DNA of 64,000 nucleotides, from NCBI RefSeq assembly GCF_000826685.1, contig NZ_JROO01000009.1:62001-126000 (forward strand), read 5' to 3'. Position numbers and translations under genes: made by a program. Below the pieces are notes generated by a model. It made no database searches and was not told where the DNA came from. It saw only the letters and a program-made list of their open reading frames with translations. This document shows, in pieces, positions 9,545-19,163 of the stretch; the stretch's first letter is position 1; each line of letters opens with the position of its first letter. Source of the DNA: Streptomonospora alba. GTDB lineage: Bacteria > Actinomycetota > Actinomycetes > Streptosporangiales > Streptosporangiaceae.

Positions 9545-10105
9545 TCAGGGCCGGGCGTAGCGGGAGTAGGTGACGCCGCCGCGAAACGCCTTCGCTTCGA
9601 GCAGCTTCAGCTCCGGCGGTTCGGCCCCCTCCGGGAACAGCCGGCGGCCGCGGCCCTGCACGGCGGGAAACACGAACAGCCGGTACTCGTCGACCAGCCC
9701 GGCCTCGATCAGGGTGTGGCACAGCGTGATGCTGCCGGTGACCACGATGTCCTGGCCCTGCTGCTCCTTCAGCGCGCGAACCTCCTGCGCGGGATCGCCG
9801 GACAGGACCGTGGAGTTCTGCCACCGCGGCTCGCTCACGGTCGAGGAGACGACGTACTTCTGCACCCGGTTGAGGTAGTCGGTGACACCCGTGGTGTCGT
9901 CGGACTGTTCGGGCCAGTAGCCGCGGAAGTCCTGGAAGGTCCGGCGGCCGAGGACCAAGGCGTCGGCCGTGCTGTCCTGGCGGTGCAGCTCCTCGAGAAA
10001 GTCGGAGTTCTCCGCTTCAGCCTGCCCCTGAGGGTCGAACCAGTCTCCCAGCATCTCGATCGAGCCGTCGACGGTCATGTTCTGCGTAATCGCGAGTGTT
10101 CGCAC
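9545..10105 (-). CDS. dihydrofolate reductase-like (RibD C-terminal) protein
   Basis: A 186-residue protein of the bacterial RibD_C/DHFR-like family, a cytoplasmic NADPH-binding reductase fold. Typical segments are MRTLAITQNMTVDGSIE, ALVLGRRTFQDFRGYWP, KYVVSSTVSEP and DIVVTGSITLCHTLIEAGLVDEY in pieces. The GTG start at 10105 follows GGGAG. Substrate unknown. A paralogue is encoded at 23609. Confidence 0.9.
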   Translation of the reverse strand: MRTLAITQNMTVDGSIEMLGDWFDPQGQAEAENSDFLEELHRQDSTADALVLGRRTFQDFRGYWPEQSDDTTGVTDYLNRVQKYVVSSTVSEPRWQNSTVLSGDPAQEVRALKEQQGQDIVVTGSITLCHTLIEAGLVDEYRLFVFPAVQGRGRRLFPEGAEPPELKLLEAKAFRGGVTYSRYARP

Positions 10106-10265
10106 TGCGCGTCTCCCTGGGGTGTCGTCGCCGGTGGTTCGTTTCGTCTGCCGGTAAGGCCCCCGTGCCGCGCCGTTCCGGCCGGGAGGGCGGCGGTCGG
10201 ACCGCTGGGGCCGCCCGCGAGGAAGCGGACCGCGTCGGTCCGGCCGTCGGTGTCAGCGCCGGCGC

Positions 10266-10952
10266 TCAGGTTCGGGTGCCGTAGAGGGCGGCGACGTCCT
10301 CGGAGGAGGGCCACCCGCCGTAGGCCGGGCCCTGCGGCCAGCCTTCGGGGGAGTCCTGCCACGCCTCCCGGCGCCCGTAGGGCAGCAGGTCGATCAGCGG
10401 GAACGTGTGGCTGAGCTGCTCGGTGCCGCGGCCGTCGGTGTGCCAGGTGCGGTAGACGGTGTCGCCGTCCCGCAGGAACACGTTGACGGCGAATCCGCCG
10501 CCGGGCGGGGCGCCGACGTCGGTCCCGAAGGCGCTGTCGGCCGTGGAGTACCAGGTCATCTCGTTGCCGACCCGGCGCTTGTAGGCCAGGGCCTCCGCGA
10601 TCGGCCCCTGGGTGACCACGACGAACCGTGCGTCGTAGTTGTCCAGGAACTCCAGCCGGGTGAACTGCGACGTGAACCAGGTGCAGCCCCCGCATTGCCA
10701 CCGCTCGCCGGGGAACCACATGTGGTGGTAGACGACGAGTTGCGACGCGCCGCCGAAGACGTCGGCCAGCCGGATCGGGCCCTCCTCGCCCTCCAGCGTG
10801 TAGGCGGGCATCTCGACCATCGGCATGCGTAGGCGCTGGGCGGCGATCGCGTCGAGTTCACGGGTGGCGGCCTTCTCCCGTGCGCGCAGCGCGTCGAGTT
10901 CACGCCGCCAGGCGTCGGCGTCGACCACAGGCGGGAGTGCGGTTCCGGTCAT
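10266..10952 (-). CDS. DUF899 thioredoxin-like protein
   Basis: A 228-residue protein of the DUF899 family, a thioredoxin-fold group of unknown reaction. The N-terminal helix (WRRELDALRAREKAATRELD) and the CGGCTWFTSQF segment are diagnostic; CGGC occupies the redox CxxC position. GGAGG stands 6 nt before the ATG. It lies 160 bp upstream of the reductase on the same strand and may be co-transcribed with it. Confidence 0.9.
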   Translation of the reverse strand: MTGTALPPVVDADAWRRELDALRAREKAATRELDAIAAQRLRMPMVEMPAYTLEGEEGPIRLADVFGGASQLVVYHHMWFPGERWQCGGCTWFTSQFTRLEFLDNYDARFVVVTQGPIAEALAYKRRVGNEMTWYSTADSAFGTDVGAPPGGGFAVNVFLRDGDTVYRTWHTDGRGTEQLSHTFPLIDLLPYGRREAWQDSPEGWPQGPAYGGWPSSEDVAALYGTRT

Positions 10953-11253
10953 GGCGTCCTCCGGGATGTCGTGGGGCTGAAGCCGGTTGTTCGGGGCCGC
11001 GATCGGACGCGCGACCCCGTCGGAAGGGGAGACCCCGCTCGGGCGCCGGATTCATCGGTGATCGGACGCCGCGATCCTCCGGCGCCCTCGCGCCGCGTTC
11101 CCGGCCGCGCCGTTTCCCTCGCGGCGCCCGAAGCCGCGGGCGTGCCGCCTGCGATTCCGCCGCGATCCTTCCCGCGTGCCGTCGACTCCCGCGCACGCCT
11201 GGCTATGGCGCCGCCCCTCGTCCAACCCCCGGGGTCGGCCGATAATCCGTTAC

Positions 11254-11268
11254 ATTCCGAATCGGAAT
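11254..11268. promoter_or_regulatory. probable TetR operator
   Basis: ATTCCGA-A-TCGGAAT is a perfect 7+1+7 palindrome 19 bp upstream of the TetR start codon. A TTACAT (11250-11255) and CATACT (11276-11281) nearby suggest that it overlaps the promoter, as expected for autoregulation. Confidence 0.6.
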
Positions 11269-11287
11269 CGTCTGGCATACTGGTGGC

Positions 11288-11956
11288 ATGGCGCAGCGGG
11301 CACCCGAGGAGCAGGACAAGACCAGCGGCCGGCCTCGCGACCGGAGCATCGGCGAGGCCGCGATCTCGGCCACGCTGGAGATCCTGGAGACGGACGGGTA
11401 CTTCGCGGTGTCCGTCGAAGCCGTTGCGCGCCGGGCCGGCACCTCCCGGCCGGCGATCTACCGGCGGTGGAGCGGACGTGCATCCTTGGCGCTAGCCGCC
11501 GTGGCGGCCCGCCTCGACGTTCCCGACTCGCCCGACACCGGATGCACCCTGTGCGACCTCGGCGACAGCTTCGCCCTCTTCCTGGCCGCCTATCGCACCA
11601 TCAGACCCGACGCGCTCAGCGCGCTGTACGCCGAATGCGCCTCCGACCCCGACCTGCGGGAGCGGTACCTGGACACCGTGGTCGCGCCGGTCCGCTGTGC
11701 TGTCGCCCAGACCCTGGACCGCGCCGTCGCCCGCGGCGACCTGCGCCCGGAAACCGACCGGGGCCTCCTACTCGACATGGTCGGCTCGCTCGTCTACTAC
11801 CGTGCGATGCTCGGCCAGGAGCACCTGAGCAACGACGAGGCCGTCCACGCCATCCGGATCCTTCTCCAAGGGGCGGCAAGGGACTACGGCGCGCTCCTCG
11901 CGCACAGCGAAGCGATGGAGCACGCGCACCTTCACGCCTCCACCGAGTCGGGATAG
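11288..11956 (+). CDS. TetR/AcrR family transcriptional regulator
   Basis: A 222-residue repressor. The N-terminal helix-turn-helix reads TDGYFAVSVEAVARRAGTSR then PAIYRRWSGRASL (residues about 36-70); the C-terminal ligand domain is of the TetR_C type and contains a CTLC pair. It is followed after 5 bp by the EthD-like gene and preceded by a palindromic operator, so it probably represses itself and that gene. The inducer is unknown. Confidence 0.92.
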   Translation: MAQRAPEEQDKTSGRPRDRSIGEAAISATLEILETDGYFAVSVEAVARRAGTSRPAIYRRWSGRASLALAAVAARLDVPDSPDTGCTLCDLGDSFALFLAAYRTIRPDALSALYAECASDPDLRERYLDTVVAPVRCAVAQTLDRAVARGDLRPETDRGLLLDMVGSLVYYRAMLGQEHLSNDEAVHAIRILLQGAARDYGALLAHSEAMEHAHLHASTESG

Positions 11957-11961
11957 CCCCC

Positions 11962-12888
11962 GTGGACACCGCACGCGAAGAGAACGCCGCCGACCTGGCG
12001 CTGACGGCTTTCTGCTGGTGGCGTGCGGATCTCCCGCACAGCGTGGCCGAGACGTACTGGCGCGACGTGCACGGCATCATGTTCGCCCGTGCCCCCGGCC
12101 TGTGGCAGTACCGGCAGCTGCGCCTCGCCGCCAACCGCCCGGACCTCTGGCCCGCGGATCCGAGGATCTCGTTTACCGCGCCTCGCGCAGCTCAGCCCCA
12201 CGGCATGCCGCACGGGCTGTTCCTGTCCGAGTCCGATCTGACCGCGTTCGCGCGGCACCCCCTCCCCGCACGGACCATCCCCCAGGACACCGGCAACTTC
12301 ATCGGCCGCATCGGCGCGCTGCTCTCGCCCCGCCGCCGAGGGACCACCCTCGTCGACCGCATCGGCGATCCAGCAGCGCAAGGCTCCCCCCGCGTCCCCG
12401 CGTTCGTGCTCTGCTTCGTTCCCGCAGCGCCCGACGCCGCCGCGGAGGCCTTCCACGAGTATCTCGTGGACCGCGTCGCAGCACCGTGGAGCGAGCACCC
12501 CGGCGTCCTGCGGTTGCGAGTCGAACCGCTCCCGCCCTACGACCGTTCCGTGATGAGGTCTCCCGGCGTTCCCCACCGATGGCCCGCCGAAGACACGTAC
12601 CTCGGCTGGATCGAACTCGCGGTCCGCGACGAGAACCTGCTCAGAAGCCTCCTGGCAGGCACGGCCGCCGATGGCCTCGCGCGGTACGTCGGCGCCGTCC
12701 ACACCTATCCGATCCGCGAGATCTACACGCTCGTCTCGCAAGGCCGGCCCACCGACGTCGGGCTCCGCGGCTACCCGGCGGTGCAAGCCATCACCGCGGC
12801 CGGCGCCACCGCGCAACGCGACCAGGCCACCCTCGAACTCCTCTTCGGCGAGGAGACCGTACGGGGTCTCGACCGGCCAGGGCGCTGA
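11962..12888 (+). CDS. EthD-like protein
   Basis: A 308-residue cytoplasmic protein starting at a GTG 5 bp after the TetR stop. The segment TYWRDVHGIMFARAPGLWQY resembles the EthD ferredoxin-like domain. A second half (AFHEYLVDRVAAPWSEHPGV, residues about 165-185) looks like a repeat of the same fold. Related proteins accompany monooxygenase and polyketide-tailoring genes, but none is present here. Function unknown; the family call is by resemblance only. Confidence 0.6.
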   Translation: MDTAREENAADLALTAFCWWRADLPHSVAETYWRDVHGIMFARAPGLWQYRQLRLAANRPDLWPADPRISFTAPRAAQPHGMPHGLFLSESDLTAFARHPLPARTIPQDTGNFIGRIGALLSPRRRGTTLVDRIGDPAAQGSPRVPAFVLCFVPAAPDAAAEAFHEYLVDRVAAPWSEHPGVLRLRVEPLPPYDRSVMRSPGVPHRWPAEDTYLGWIELAVRDENLLRSLLAGTAADGLARYVGAVHTYPIREIYTLVSQGRPTDVGLRGYPAVQAITAAGATAQRDQATLELLFGEETVRGLDRPGR

Positions 12889-12974
12889 GTCCCGGACGCG
12901 GTCCCGCAGCGCGCGCGGTCCGCGTCACCGGGCGAGGGGGCGCCGGCCGCCGCCGGAGCGGTGTCCGTGCGCGC

Positions 12975-13979
12975 TCACTCCCCGCCGAGGGGTGCGAGGA
13001 GGCCGCCGACGCGGTCGTCCTCGGCGGCGAGGAAGGCGCCGAAATCGTCGCCGGCGAGGTAGGCGTCCTGCCAGTGGTTGTCCTCCAGCGCCTCCCGCCA
13101 CTCCGGGCTGTCGCGCAGCTCCGCCAGGGCGCCGATCAGCTCCTCGCGCCGCGAGTCGCTGATGTCGGGCGGTGCGAGCAGGCCCCGCCAGTTGAGGAAC
13201 TCCAGGTCGATGCCGAGCTCCCGCAGGGTCGGCGCGTCGAGCCCCGGGACCCGTTCGGGGCCGGTCACCGCCAGCACACGCAGCTCCCGGGCCTCGACCG
13301 CGTGCCGGTACTCGCCCGCGCCGGCGGCCGCAACGTCCACCCGCTGCTCGATCAGCGCCGACAGCATCTCGCCGCCGCCGTCGTGCCACACGTAGTCGGT
13401 GTCGCCGGTGGGAATCCCGAGCCGCTCGGCCAGCAGCATCAGCGCCAAGTGGTCGGGCCCGCCGGGGCTGGAGCCGCCGCCGAGCCGCACGGGTACCGCC
13501 GGGTCCCTCCAGTCGTCGACCAGGTCGTCCAGCGTCCGGTACCGGGAGTCGGCGGGCACCAGCAGGACCGTGGGCTCCTGCACCATCCGGGCCAGCGGGA
13601 CGGCTTCGGTGATGCGGTGGGTGTCGTGCAGGTGCGTCCGGGCGACCAGGCCCATGCCCATCTGCAGCAGCAGCCGTTCGTTGCCCGCCTCGTACATCAG
13701 CCGGGCCATGCCCGCCGTGCCGGCGGCGCCGGGGAGGTTGAACACGTCGACCTCCCCGGCCAGGCCGGTGTCCTTGAGGGTCGCGGCGACGGTGCGGGCC
13801 GTCATGTCGTAGCCGCTGCCGGGCGGATTGGGCACCATGATGCGCACCCCGCTCATCGGAGCGACCGGGGCGCACCCGGCGGCCGCGGCCAGCAGCAGCG
13901 CCGCCGCGGCCGCGGCGATCCGGAGCCGCCGCCGGACGCACCGGCGCGCGGCGCGGCGGTTACCGGTCCGGCCCCGCAT
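12975..13979 (-). CDS. tctC: TctC-type tricarboxylate-binding lipoprotein (second receptor)
   Basis: A 334-residue extracytoplasmic solute receptor of the tripartite tricarboxylate transporter (TTT) family. A twin-arginine-rich N-terminus leads to a lipobox ending LLLAAAAGC. The ligand-binding signatures VPNPPGSGYDMTARTVA and NLPGAAGTAGMARL follow, with the mid-domain HDGGGEMLSALIE. The ATG at 13979 lies 8 bp after the TctA stop, so it is the last gene of the operon. It is the second receptor of the locus, divergent in sequence from the one at 16230. Confidence 0.93.
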   Translation of the reverse strand: MRGRTGNRRAARRCVRRRLRIAAAAAALLLAAAAGCAPVAPMSGVRIMVPNPPGSGYDMTARTVAATLKDTGLAGEVDVFNLPGAAGTAGMARLMYEAGNERLLLQMGMGLVARTHLHDTHRITEAVPLARMVQEPTVLLVPADSRYRTLDDLVDDWRDPAVPVRLGGGSSPGGPDHLALMLLAERLGIPTGDTDYVWHDGGGEMLSALIEQRVDVAAAGAGEYRHAVEARELRVLAVTGPERVPGLDAPTLRELGIDLEFLNWRGLLAPPDISDSRREELIGALAELRDSPEWREALEDNHWQDAYLAGDDFGAFLAAEDDRVGGLLAPLGGE

Positions 13980-13987
13980 CGCCGTCT

Positions 13988-15616
13988 TTACCTCCCCTCC
14001 GCCGTCGTGTGCTCGCCGCCGCCGGCGGGCCCGCCGGAGTTCCCGGAGCTCTCGGGCCGCCCTGCGTCCGGGCGGCCGCCGGGGCCGCCGTCCGGCGCGC
14101 CGTCGCCGGCCTCCGGGCCGGACGCGTCCGACGGTGCCGCCGGGCCGCGCCGCAGCCGGGCCAGCAGCGGCCCCACCGGCGCCAGCACCGCCAGGGCCAG
14201 CAGCGCCACCGAGAACGGGCTGGTGAGGAACGTGGACCAGGCGCCGTCGGAGATCTGCAGCGCCTGGCGCATCGACTTCTCCATCAGTCCGCCCAGGATG
14301 AGGCCGAGGATCAGCGGCGCAGCGGGGAACCCGTTCTGCCGCATCACGTAACCCAGTACGCCGAACCCCAGCAGCAGCCAGAGGTCGAACGTCGTGAAGC
14401 TCAGACCGTACACGCCGACCATGCAGAACACGACGACCAGGGGCAGCAGCACCGCCCGCGGGGTCTTGAGCACCTTCGCGAACAACGGGATCAGCGGCAG
14501 GTTCAGCACGAGCAGCACGAGGTTGCCGACGTACATGCTCGCGACCACACCCCAGAACACGTCGGGGCGCTCGGAGAGCATCAGCGGGCCGGGCTGCACG
14601 CCCAACACAAGCAGCGCGCCGAGCAGGATCGCTGTGGTGCCCGACCCCGGGACGCCCAGCGTGAGCAGCGGGACGAACGAGCCCACCGCCGCGGCGTTGT
14701 TCGCCGACTCCGGCGCGGCGACGCCCTTGATGTTGCCGCGTCCGAACGTCGCGCCGTCGCGGGCCAGGCGCTTCTCCGTCGAGTAGGCCATGAACGAGGC
14801 GATCGTCGCGCCGGCGCCGGGCAGCACCCCGACGAAGAACCCCAGCAGCGAGCCGCGGGCCGTGGGCGCGGAAAGCGTCCGCACCTCGCGGCGGTTCAGC
14901 CGCAGCGAGGTGATGGCGCCGTCCCCGCCGCCGCTGCCGCGCCGGGCCAGCATCGCGAACACCTCGGCGAGCGCGAACACGCCGAGCGCGACGATGAGGA
15001 ACTGCACGCCCTCGAACAGCTCCGGGACGCCGAAGGTGAAGCGCATCGTCGCGGTCTGGGAGTCGATGCCGACGAGCGAGATGACGACCCCCACCACAGC
15101 GGCGATGAGGCCCTTGGTGAGGTTCTTGCCGCCCAGCGAGACCACGGCGGTCAGGCCGAGGATCATCAGCGAGAAGTAGTCGGCGGGACCGAAGCTGACG
15201 GCGAACTTCGCCAGCCACGGCGCGATGAGCATCAGGAGCACGACGCCGACGGTGCCGCCGGCGAAGGACGCGATCGCGGCGATGGCCAGCGCCTTGCCGG
15301 CCTTGCCCTGGCGCGCCATCGGGTAGCCGTCGAAGGACGTGGCCACCGTGCCCGAGATGCCCGGCGCGTTCAGCAGGATCGACGACGTCGAGCCGCCGAA
15401 GACGGCGCCGTAGTAGACGCCGGCCAGCATGATGATGGCCGTGGTGGGGTCCATGCCGAACGCGATCGGGATCATCAGCGCGATGGCGCTCATGGGGCCG
15501 AGGCCGGGCAGCATCCCGATGACGGTCCCGGCGAGCACGCCGATGAAGACGAACAGCAGGTTCTCCGGCGCCAGCGCGACCGCGAACCCGTAGCCGATTT
15601 GGTCGAGGGTTTCCAT
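13988..15616 (-). CDS. tctA: TctA large membrane subunit of tripartite tricarboxylate transporter
   Basis: A 542-residue, roughly 12-helix permease subunit. The conserved repeats GMLPGLGPMSAIALMIPI near the N-terminus and GVLPGAGATIASFMAYSTEK at the middle are the TctA signatures; SILLNAPGISGTVATSFDGYP follows the first. The last 50 residues form a Gly/Pro/Asp-rich cytoplasmic tail unusual for the family. It drives solute uptake by an ion gradient together with TctB and a TctC receptor. Confidence 0.96.
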   Translation of the reverse strand: METLDQIGYGFAVALAPENLLFVFIGVLAGTVIGMLPGLGPMSAIALMIPIAFGMDPTTAIIMLAGVYYGAVFGGSTSSILLNAPGISGTVATSFDGYPMARQGKAGKALAIAAIASFAGGTVGVVLLMLIAPWLAKFAVSFGPADYFSLMILGLTAVVSLGGKNLTKGLIAAVVGVVISLVGIDSQTATMRFTFGVPELFEGVQFLIVALGVFALAEVFAMLARRGSGGGDGAITSLRLNRREVRTLSAPTARGSLLGFFVGVLPGAGATIASFMAYSTEKRLARDGATFGRGNIKGVAAPESANNAAAVGSFVPLLTLGVPGSGTTAILLGALLVLGVQPGPLMLSERPDVFWGVVASMYVGNLVLLVLNLPLIPLFAKVLKTPRAVLLPLVVVFCMVGVYGLSFTTFDLWLLLGFGVLGYVMRQNGFPAAPLILGLILGGLMEKSMRQALQISDGAWSTFLTSPFSVALLALAVLAPVGPLLARLRRGPAAPSDASGPEAGDGAPDGGPGGRPDAGRPESSGNSGGPAGGGEHTTAEGR

Positions 15617-15634
15617 GGGGACGGCTCCGCGGGG

Positions 15635-16228
15635 TCAGAACGGCAGCGGCCCGGTGGGCAGCGCGACGTCGAGGAATTCGGACATGGTGAAGTACAGGAC
15701 CGCCGGCACGCCCACGCTGACCAGGGCGTTGGCCCAGTGGCGGCGGTAGCCGAGGTACCAGGAGGCGCCGAAGACGTAGACCGCGGTGCTGATCAGGAAC
15801 CCGAGCGGTTCGAACAGCAGGACGTAGGCGGCGATGGAACCGGCGAAGGCCGCCAGCTCCAGCCGCGCGTCGGGGATCCGCCCGAGGAAGGCCCGCGGGG
15901 CCGCGGCACCCGCCGCGGCCCCGGCGCCCTCGCCGCCGGCGTCCCCCGAACCGCCGTCCATCCCGGCGTCACCGGTACCGGCCGCGGTGCCGGCGGAGCC
16001 CGCCGCCGGCACCCGCTCGCCGTCCTCGCCGGGCGCTCCGCGCTGGAAGAACAGCACCCCGGCGAGCACCAGCAGCACCGCACCGAGCCAGCGCGGCAGC
16101 GTCGACGGCTGCACCGGCACCTCGACCGCCGTGAACTCCGGCATCCGAAACGCCAGCACCAGGTAGCCGATCGCGAACAGGGCCACCACCACGGCCAGCA
16201 CCCGGTTGGAGAAGCCGAACGGGGTCAT
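15635..16228 (-). CDS. tctB: TctB small membrane subunit
   Basis: A 197-residue four-helix subunit. Hydrophobic segments lie at about 9-27, 44-61, 120-145 and 160-180. Between helices 2 and 3 is an expanded Gly/Ala/Asp-rich loop of about 50 residues, longer than in most TctB proteins. Its start codon lies 1 bp after the TctC2 stop, which makes co-translation likely. It completes the TctABC complex. Confidence 0.92.
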   Translation of the reverse strand: MTPFGFSNRVLAVVVALFAIGYLVLAFRMPEFTAVEVPVQPSTLPRWLGAVLLVLAGVLFFQRGAPGEDGERVPAAGSAGTAAGTGDAGMDGGSGDAGGEGAGAAAGAAAPRAFLGRIPDARLELAAFAGSIAAYVLLFEPLGFLISTAVYVFGASWYLGYRRHWANALVSVGVPAVLYFTMSEFLDVALPTGPLPF

Positions 16229-16229
16229 C

Positions 16230-17255
16230 TCAGCCCTGCCCCTTCTGCAGCCCGATCTCGCCGAGCAGCTTCTCGGCGTCCTCGCTCGACTTGTCCAGGA
16301 ACGAGCCGAACTCGTCGCTGTCCATGTAGGAGGTCTCCCAGCCGAGCTTCTTCGCCTCGCTCTTCCACTGCTTCTGCTCGAGCATCCGCTTGTACGCCTT
16401 CTCGTAGTAGGCGACCTGCGCGTCGGTCATGTCGCCCGGCCCCATGACGCCCCGCCAGAGGTCGTAGGTGTAGTCGACGCCCTCCTCGCGCAGGGTCGGC
16501 ACCTCCGGCAGCGTGTCGGTGCGCTCCGGCGCCGAAACCGCCAGCGCCCGCAGGTCGCCGGACTCCACCAGGCCGGCGGCCTCGGAGGCCCCGATCACGG
16601 ACGCGTCGACGTGCCCGCCGACCGTCTGGGTGAGGGCCTCGCCGCCGCCGTCGTAGGGCACGTACTTCAGACCCTTGGGGTCGATCCCGGCGGCGTTCAT
16701 GGCGCCGGCGAAGGCGACGTGGTCCATGCTTCCGGGCGCGGAGCCGCCCGCGACGCTGAGCGAGGAGGGGTCCTCCTTCAGCTTGTCGACGAGGTCGCCC
16801 ATCGACTTCAGCGGCGAGTCGGCGGGCACGACGTAGACCATGTACTCGGTCATCAGCCTGCTGATGGGGGTGAAGTCCTCGTGGCTGTGGCCGGACTCGC
16901 TGGTGAGGGGCACCAGGGTGATGGGCGGGCTGGTGACGAACAGCCGCGTCGGCTCCGCCGCGCCGGCGACATAGGCCCAGCCCACGGCACCTCCGCCACC
17001 GGGCTTGTTCACCACCTGGATCGGCTGGTCGACGAGGTCGTTCTTCTCCAGCACCCGGGAGCTGGTGCGGGCGAGTGTGTCCCAGCCGCCTCCGGTGGCG
17101 GCCGGGGCGACCATCTCGATGGGCTTCTCGGGCGCCCAAGCGCCGCCGTCGCTGTCGCCGGCGCCGCCGCCGGAGCCGCAGCCGGTGGCCAGAAGCACCA
17201 GCGAGGCGCCGACGGACACCGGGGCGGACAGGCGCGCGGCCAACGTGCGGAACAT
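16230..17255 (-). CDS. tctC: TctC-type tricarboxylate-binding lipoprotein (first receptor)
   Basis: A 341-residue solute receptor, first gene of the tct operon. A signal peptide ends in the lipobox LLATGC at about residue 26. VAPAATGGGWDTLARTSS and NKPGGGGAVGWAYV are the TTT receptor signatures and YDGGGEALTQTVGG is the mid-domain. GGAGG precedes the ATG. The 258-bp gap to the divergent sensor kinase gene must hold the promoters of both units. Confidence 0.95.
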   Translation of the reverse strand: MFRTLAARLSAPVSVGASLVLLATGCGSGGGAGDSDGGAWAPEKPIEMVAPAATGGGWDTLARTSSRVLEKNDLVDQPIQVVNKPGGGGAVGWAYVAGAAEPTRLFVTSPPITLVPLTSESGHSHEDFTPISRLMTEYMVYVVPADSPLKSMGDLVDKLKEDPSSLSVAGGSAPGSMDHVAFAGAMNAAGIDPKGLKYVPYDGGGEALTQTVGGHVDASVIGASEAAGLVESGDLRALAVSAPERTDTLPEVPTLREEGVDYTYDLWRGVMGPGDMTDAQVAYYEKAYKRMLEQKQWKSEAKKLGWETSYMDSDEFGSFLDKSSEDAEKLLGEIGLQKGQG

Positions 17256-17513
17256 GCTGCCTCCTGAAGGGGGTCGGGGGACGGTGATCCGCCGTACTCG
17301 CGGATGTGAGGGGAGGCACATCGAAACAGGGGCGCCCCGGCGCGCAGAACCGTTCTGGCCGTTGTGCGAGCAGTGGTGGTAGTGGACGTTTCGGTCGTAT
17401 TGGTCATGCCTCGGCAGGCGGTCGACGTGCGAGGATGAGGCGGTTCGGGTCGGCGCGCCGCCGCGGCGCGCCGACCGGGGCCGAGGTGTGCGTCGTGGCG
17501 TCGGGGAGGAGCG

Positions 17514-19163
17514 GTGCGGATCAGGCTCACGCTCGCGGGCCGTTTCCTGGGGCTGCAGCTGGCGATCGTCGTCGCCGTGCTGGTCGCCGTGGCCGGCGTG
17601 TCGATGGCGCAGGCGGACGCGCGCTTCCGCGAGGTCGAGGGCGAGCGCATCCTGTCGGTCGCGGAGACGGCCGCCGCCACCGACGCCATCCGGACCGGCC
17701 TGAGCAGCCCCTCCGAGGAGGGCATCCTGCAGCCCGCCGCCGAAGGGCTGCGCGGCCTCGCCGACATCGACGACCTGATCATCGCCGACACCGACATGCG
17801 GGCCGCCGCCTCGGCCGACCCGCGGCTGATCGGGCGGGAACTGCCGCGGGGCGACAGCCCGGTGCTGGCCGGGCGCGCCTGGGTCGGGGTCGTCACGCTC
17901 GGTGAGCAACGGGTGCTGGCCGCGCACGTCCCGGTGATCGACGACGGCGGCCGGGTGATCGGGGTCGTCGCCGGGGTCCGCGACTACCCGGGTCCCGTCG
18001 AGCTCATGGCCGAAGCCGCGCCCACGCTGCTGGTCTACATGGGAATCGCCTGCGTCCTCGGAGTCGCCGGCTCGCTGCTGCTCTCCCGCCGGATCAAGCG
18101 GCAGACGCTCGGCCTGGAGCCGGGCGAGATCGCCGGCCTGGCCGAGCACCGCGAAGCCATGCTGCACGGCATCAAGGAGGGAGTCCTCGGCCTGGACCGC
18201 GACAACCGGGTCACCCTGGTCAACGACACCGCCGCCGAACTGCTCGGACTGCCCGCGCGGCCCGAGGGGCGCCGGCTCACCGAGCTGGACGTGGACCCGC
18301 AGCTCGTGGAGGTGCTCACCGACCAGGTGCAGGAGCCCGATCGGGTGGCGGTGATGAACGACCGGCTGGTCACCCTGAACTGGACGCCGTTGAGCACGCG
18401 CGGGTTGCGCATCGGGTCGGTCACCACCATGCGCGACCGCACCGACCTGGTCGCGCTGCGGCACGAGCTGAACATCACCCGCACCACGACCGAGGCGCTG
18501 CGCGCGCAGGCGCACGAGTTCAGCAACCGGCTGCACGTGATCAGCGGACTGCTGAGCCTGGAGGAGTACGACGAGGTGGAGCGGTACGTGGCCAGCGTCG
18601 GCGGTGCGCGTGCCCGACTGGCCGCCGACGTGACCTCGCGGGTGTCCGACCCGTCGGTGTCGGCGCTGCTCATCGCCAAGGCGAGCCTGGCCGCCGAGCA
18701 GGGGAGCGAGCTGCGCGTCTCCGAGCGCACCGAGCTGAGCGAACAGGACGAACGGCTTTCGGCGGACCTGGTGACGGTCGTCGGCAACCTCGTGGACAAC
18801 GCGCTGGAGGCCGTCCGCGGCGAGGGCGAGGCGGGGTGGGTCGAGGTCGAGGTCGCCGAAGCGGACGGCGCCGTCCGCGTGCGGGTGCGCGACTCCGGCC
18901 GCGGCGTGCCGCCGGAGCTGACCGAGGAGGTGTTCCGCAGCGGCTTCTCGACCAAGGAGTCCGGAGCGTCCGCCCGCGGCGTGGGCCTGGCTCTCACCCG
19001 CCTGGTGTGCATCCGCCGGGGCGGCGGGGTCGAGGTGGCGGGCTCGGAGTTCACCGCCTGGCTGCCCTTCCGGGAGGCCCCCGCTTCCGGGGCGGTGGAC
19101 GGCGATGCCGGTACCGGCGGCGGGGGCGCGGCGGCCGGAGACGGAGAGGAGGAGACGGCGTGA
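17514..19163 (+). CDS. CitA/DcuS-type sensor histidine kinase
   Basis: A 549-residue membrane kinase. It has helix TM1 (about 11-30), a periplasmic PAS-like sensor (about 35-170), TM2 (about 175-195) and a cytoplasmic PAS domain (about 205-300). The Spo0B-type dimerisation region carries the phospho-acceptor histidine in QAHEFSNRLHVISGLLSL. N-box GNLVDNALEAV and G-box DSGRGVPPEL mark the ATPase domain. The GTG start follows GGAGGAGC. Placement beside the tct operon makes a di- or tricarboxylate the likely signal. Confidence 0.94.
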   Translation: MRIRLTLAGRFLGLQLAIVVAVLVAVAGVSMAQADARFREVEGERILSVAETAAATDAIRTGLSSPSEEGILQPAAEGLRGLADIDDLIIADTDMRAAASADPRLIGRELPRGDSPVLAGRAWVGVVTLGEQRVLAAHVPVIDDGGRVIGVVAGVRDYPGPVELMAEAAPTLLVYMGIACVLGVAGSLLLSRRIKRQTLGLEPGEIAGLAEHREAMLHGIKEGVLGLDRDNRVTLVNDTAAELLGLPARPEGRRLTELDVDPQLVEVLTDQVQEPDRVAVMNDRLVTLNWTPLSTRGLRIGSVTTMRDRTDLVALRHELNITRTTTEALRAQAHEFSNRLHVISGLLSLEEYDEVERYVASVGGARARLAADVTSRVSDPSVSALLIAKASLAAEQGSELRVSERTELSEQDERLSADLVTVVGNLVDNALEAVRGEGEAGWVEVEVAEADGAVRVRVRDSGRGVPPELTEEVFRSGFSTKESGASARGVGLALTRLVCIRRGGGVEVAGSEFTAWLPFREAPASGAVDGDAGTGGGGAAAGDGEEETA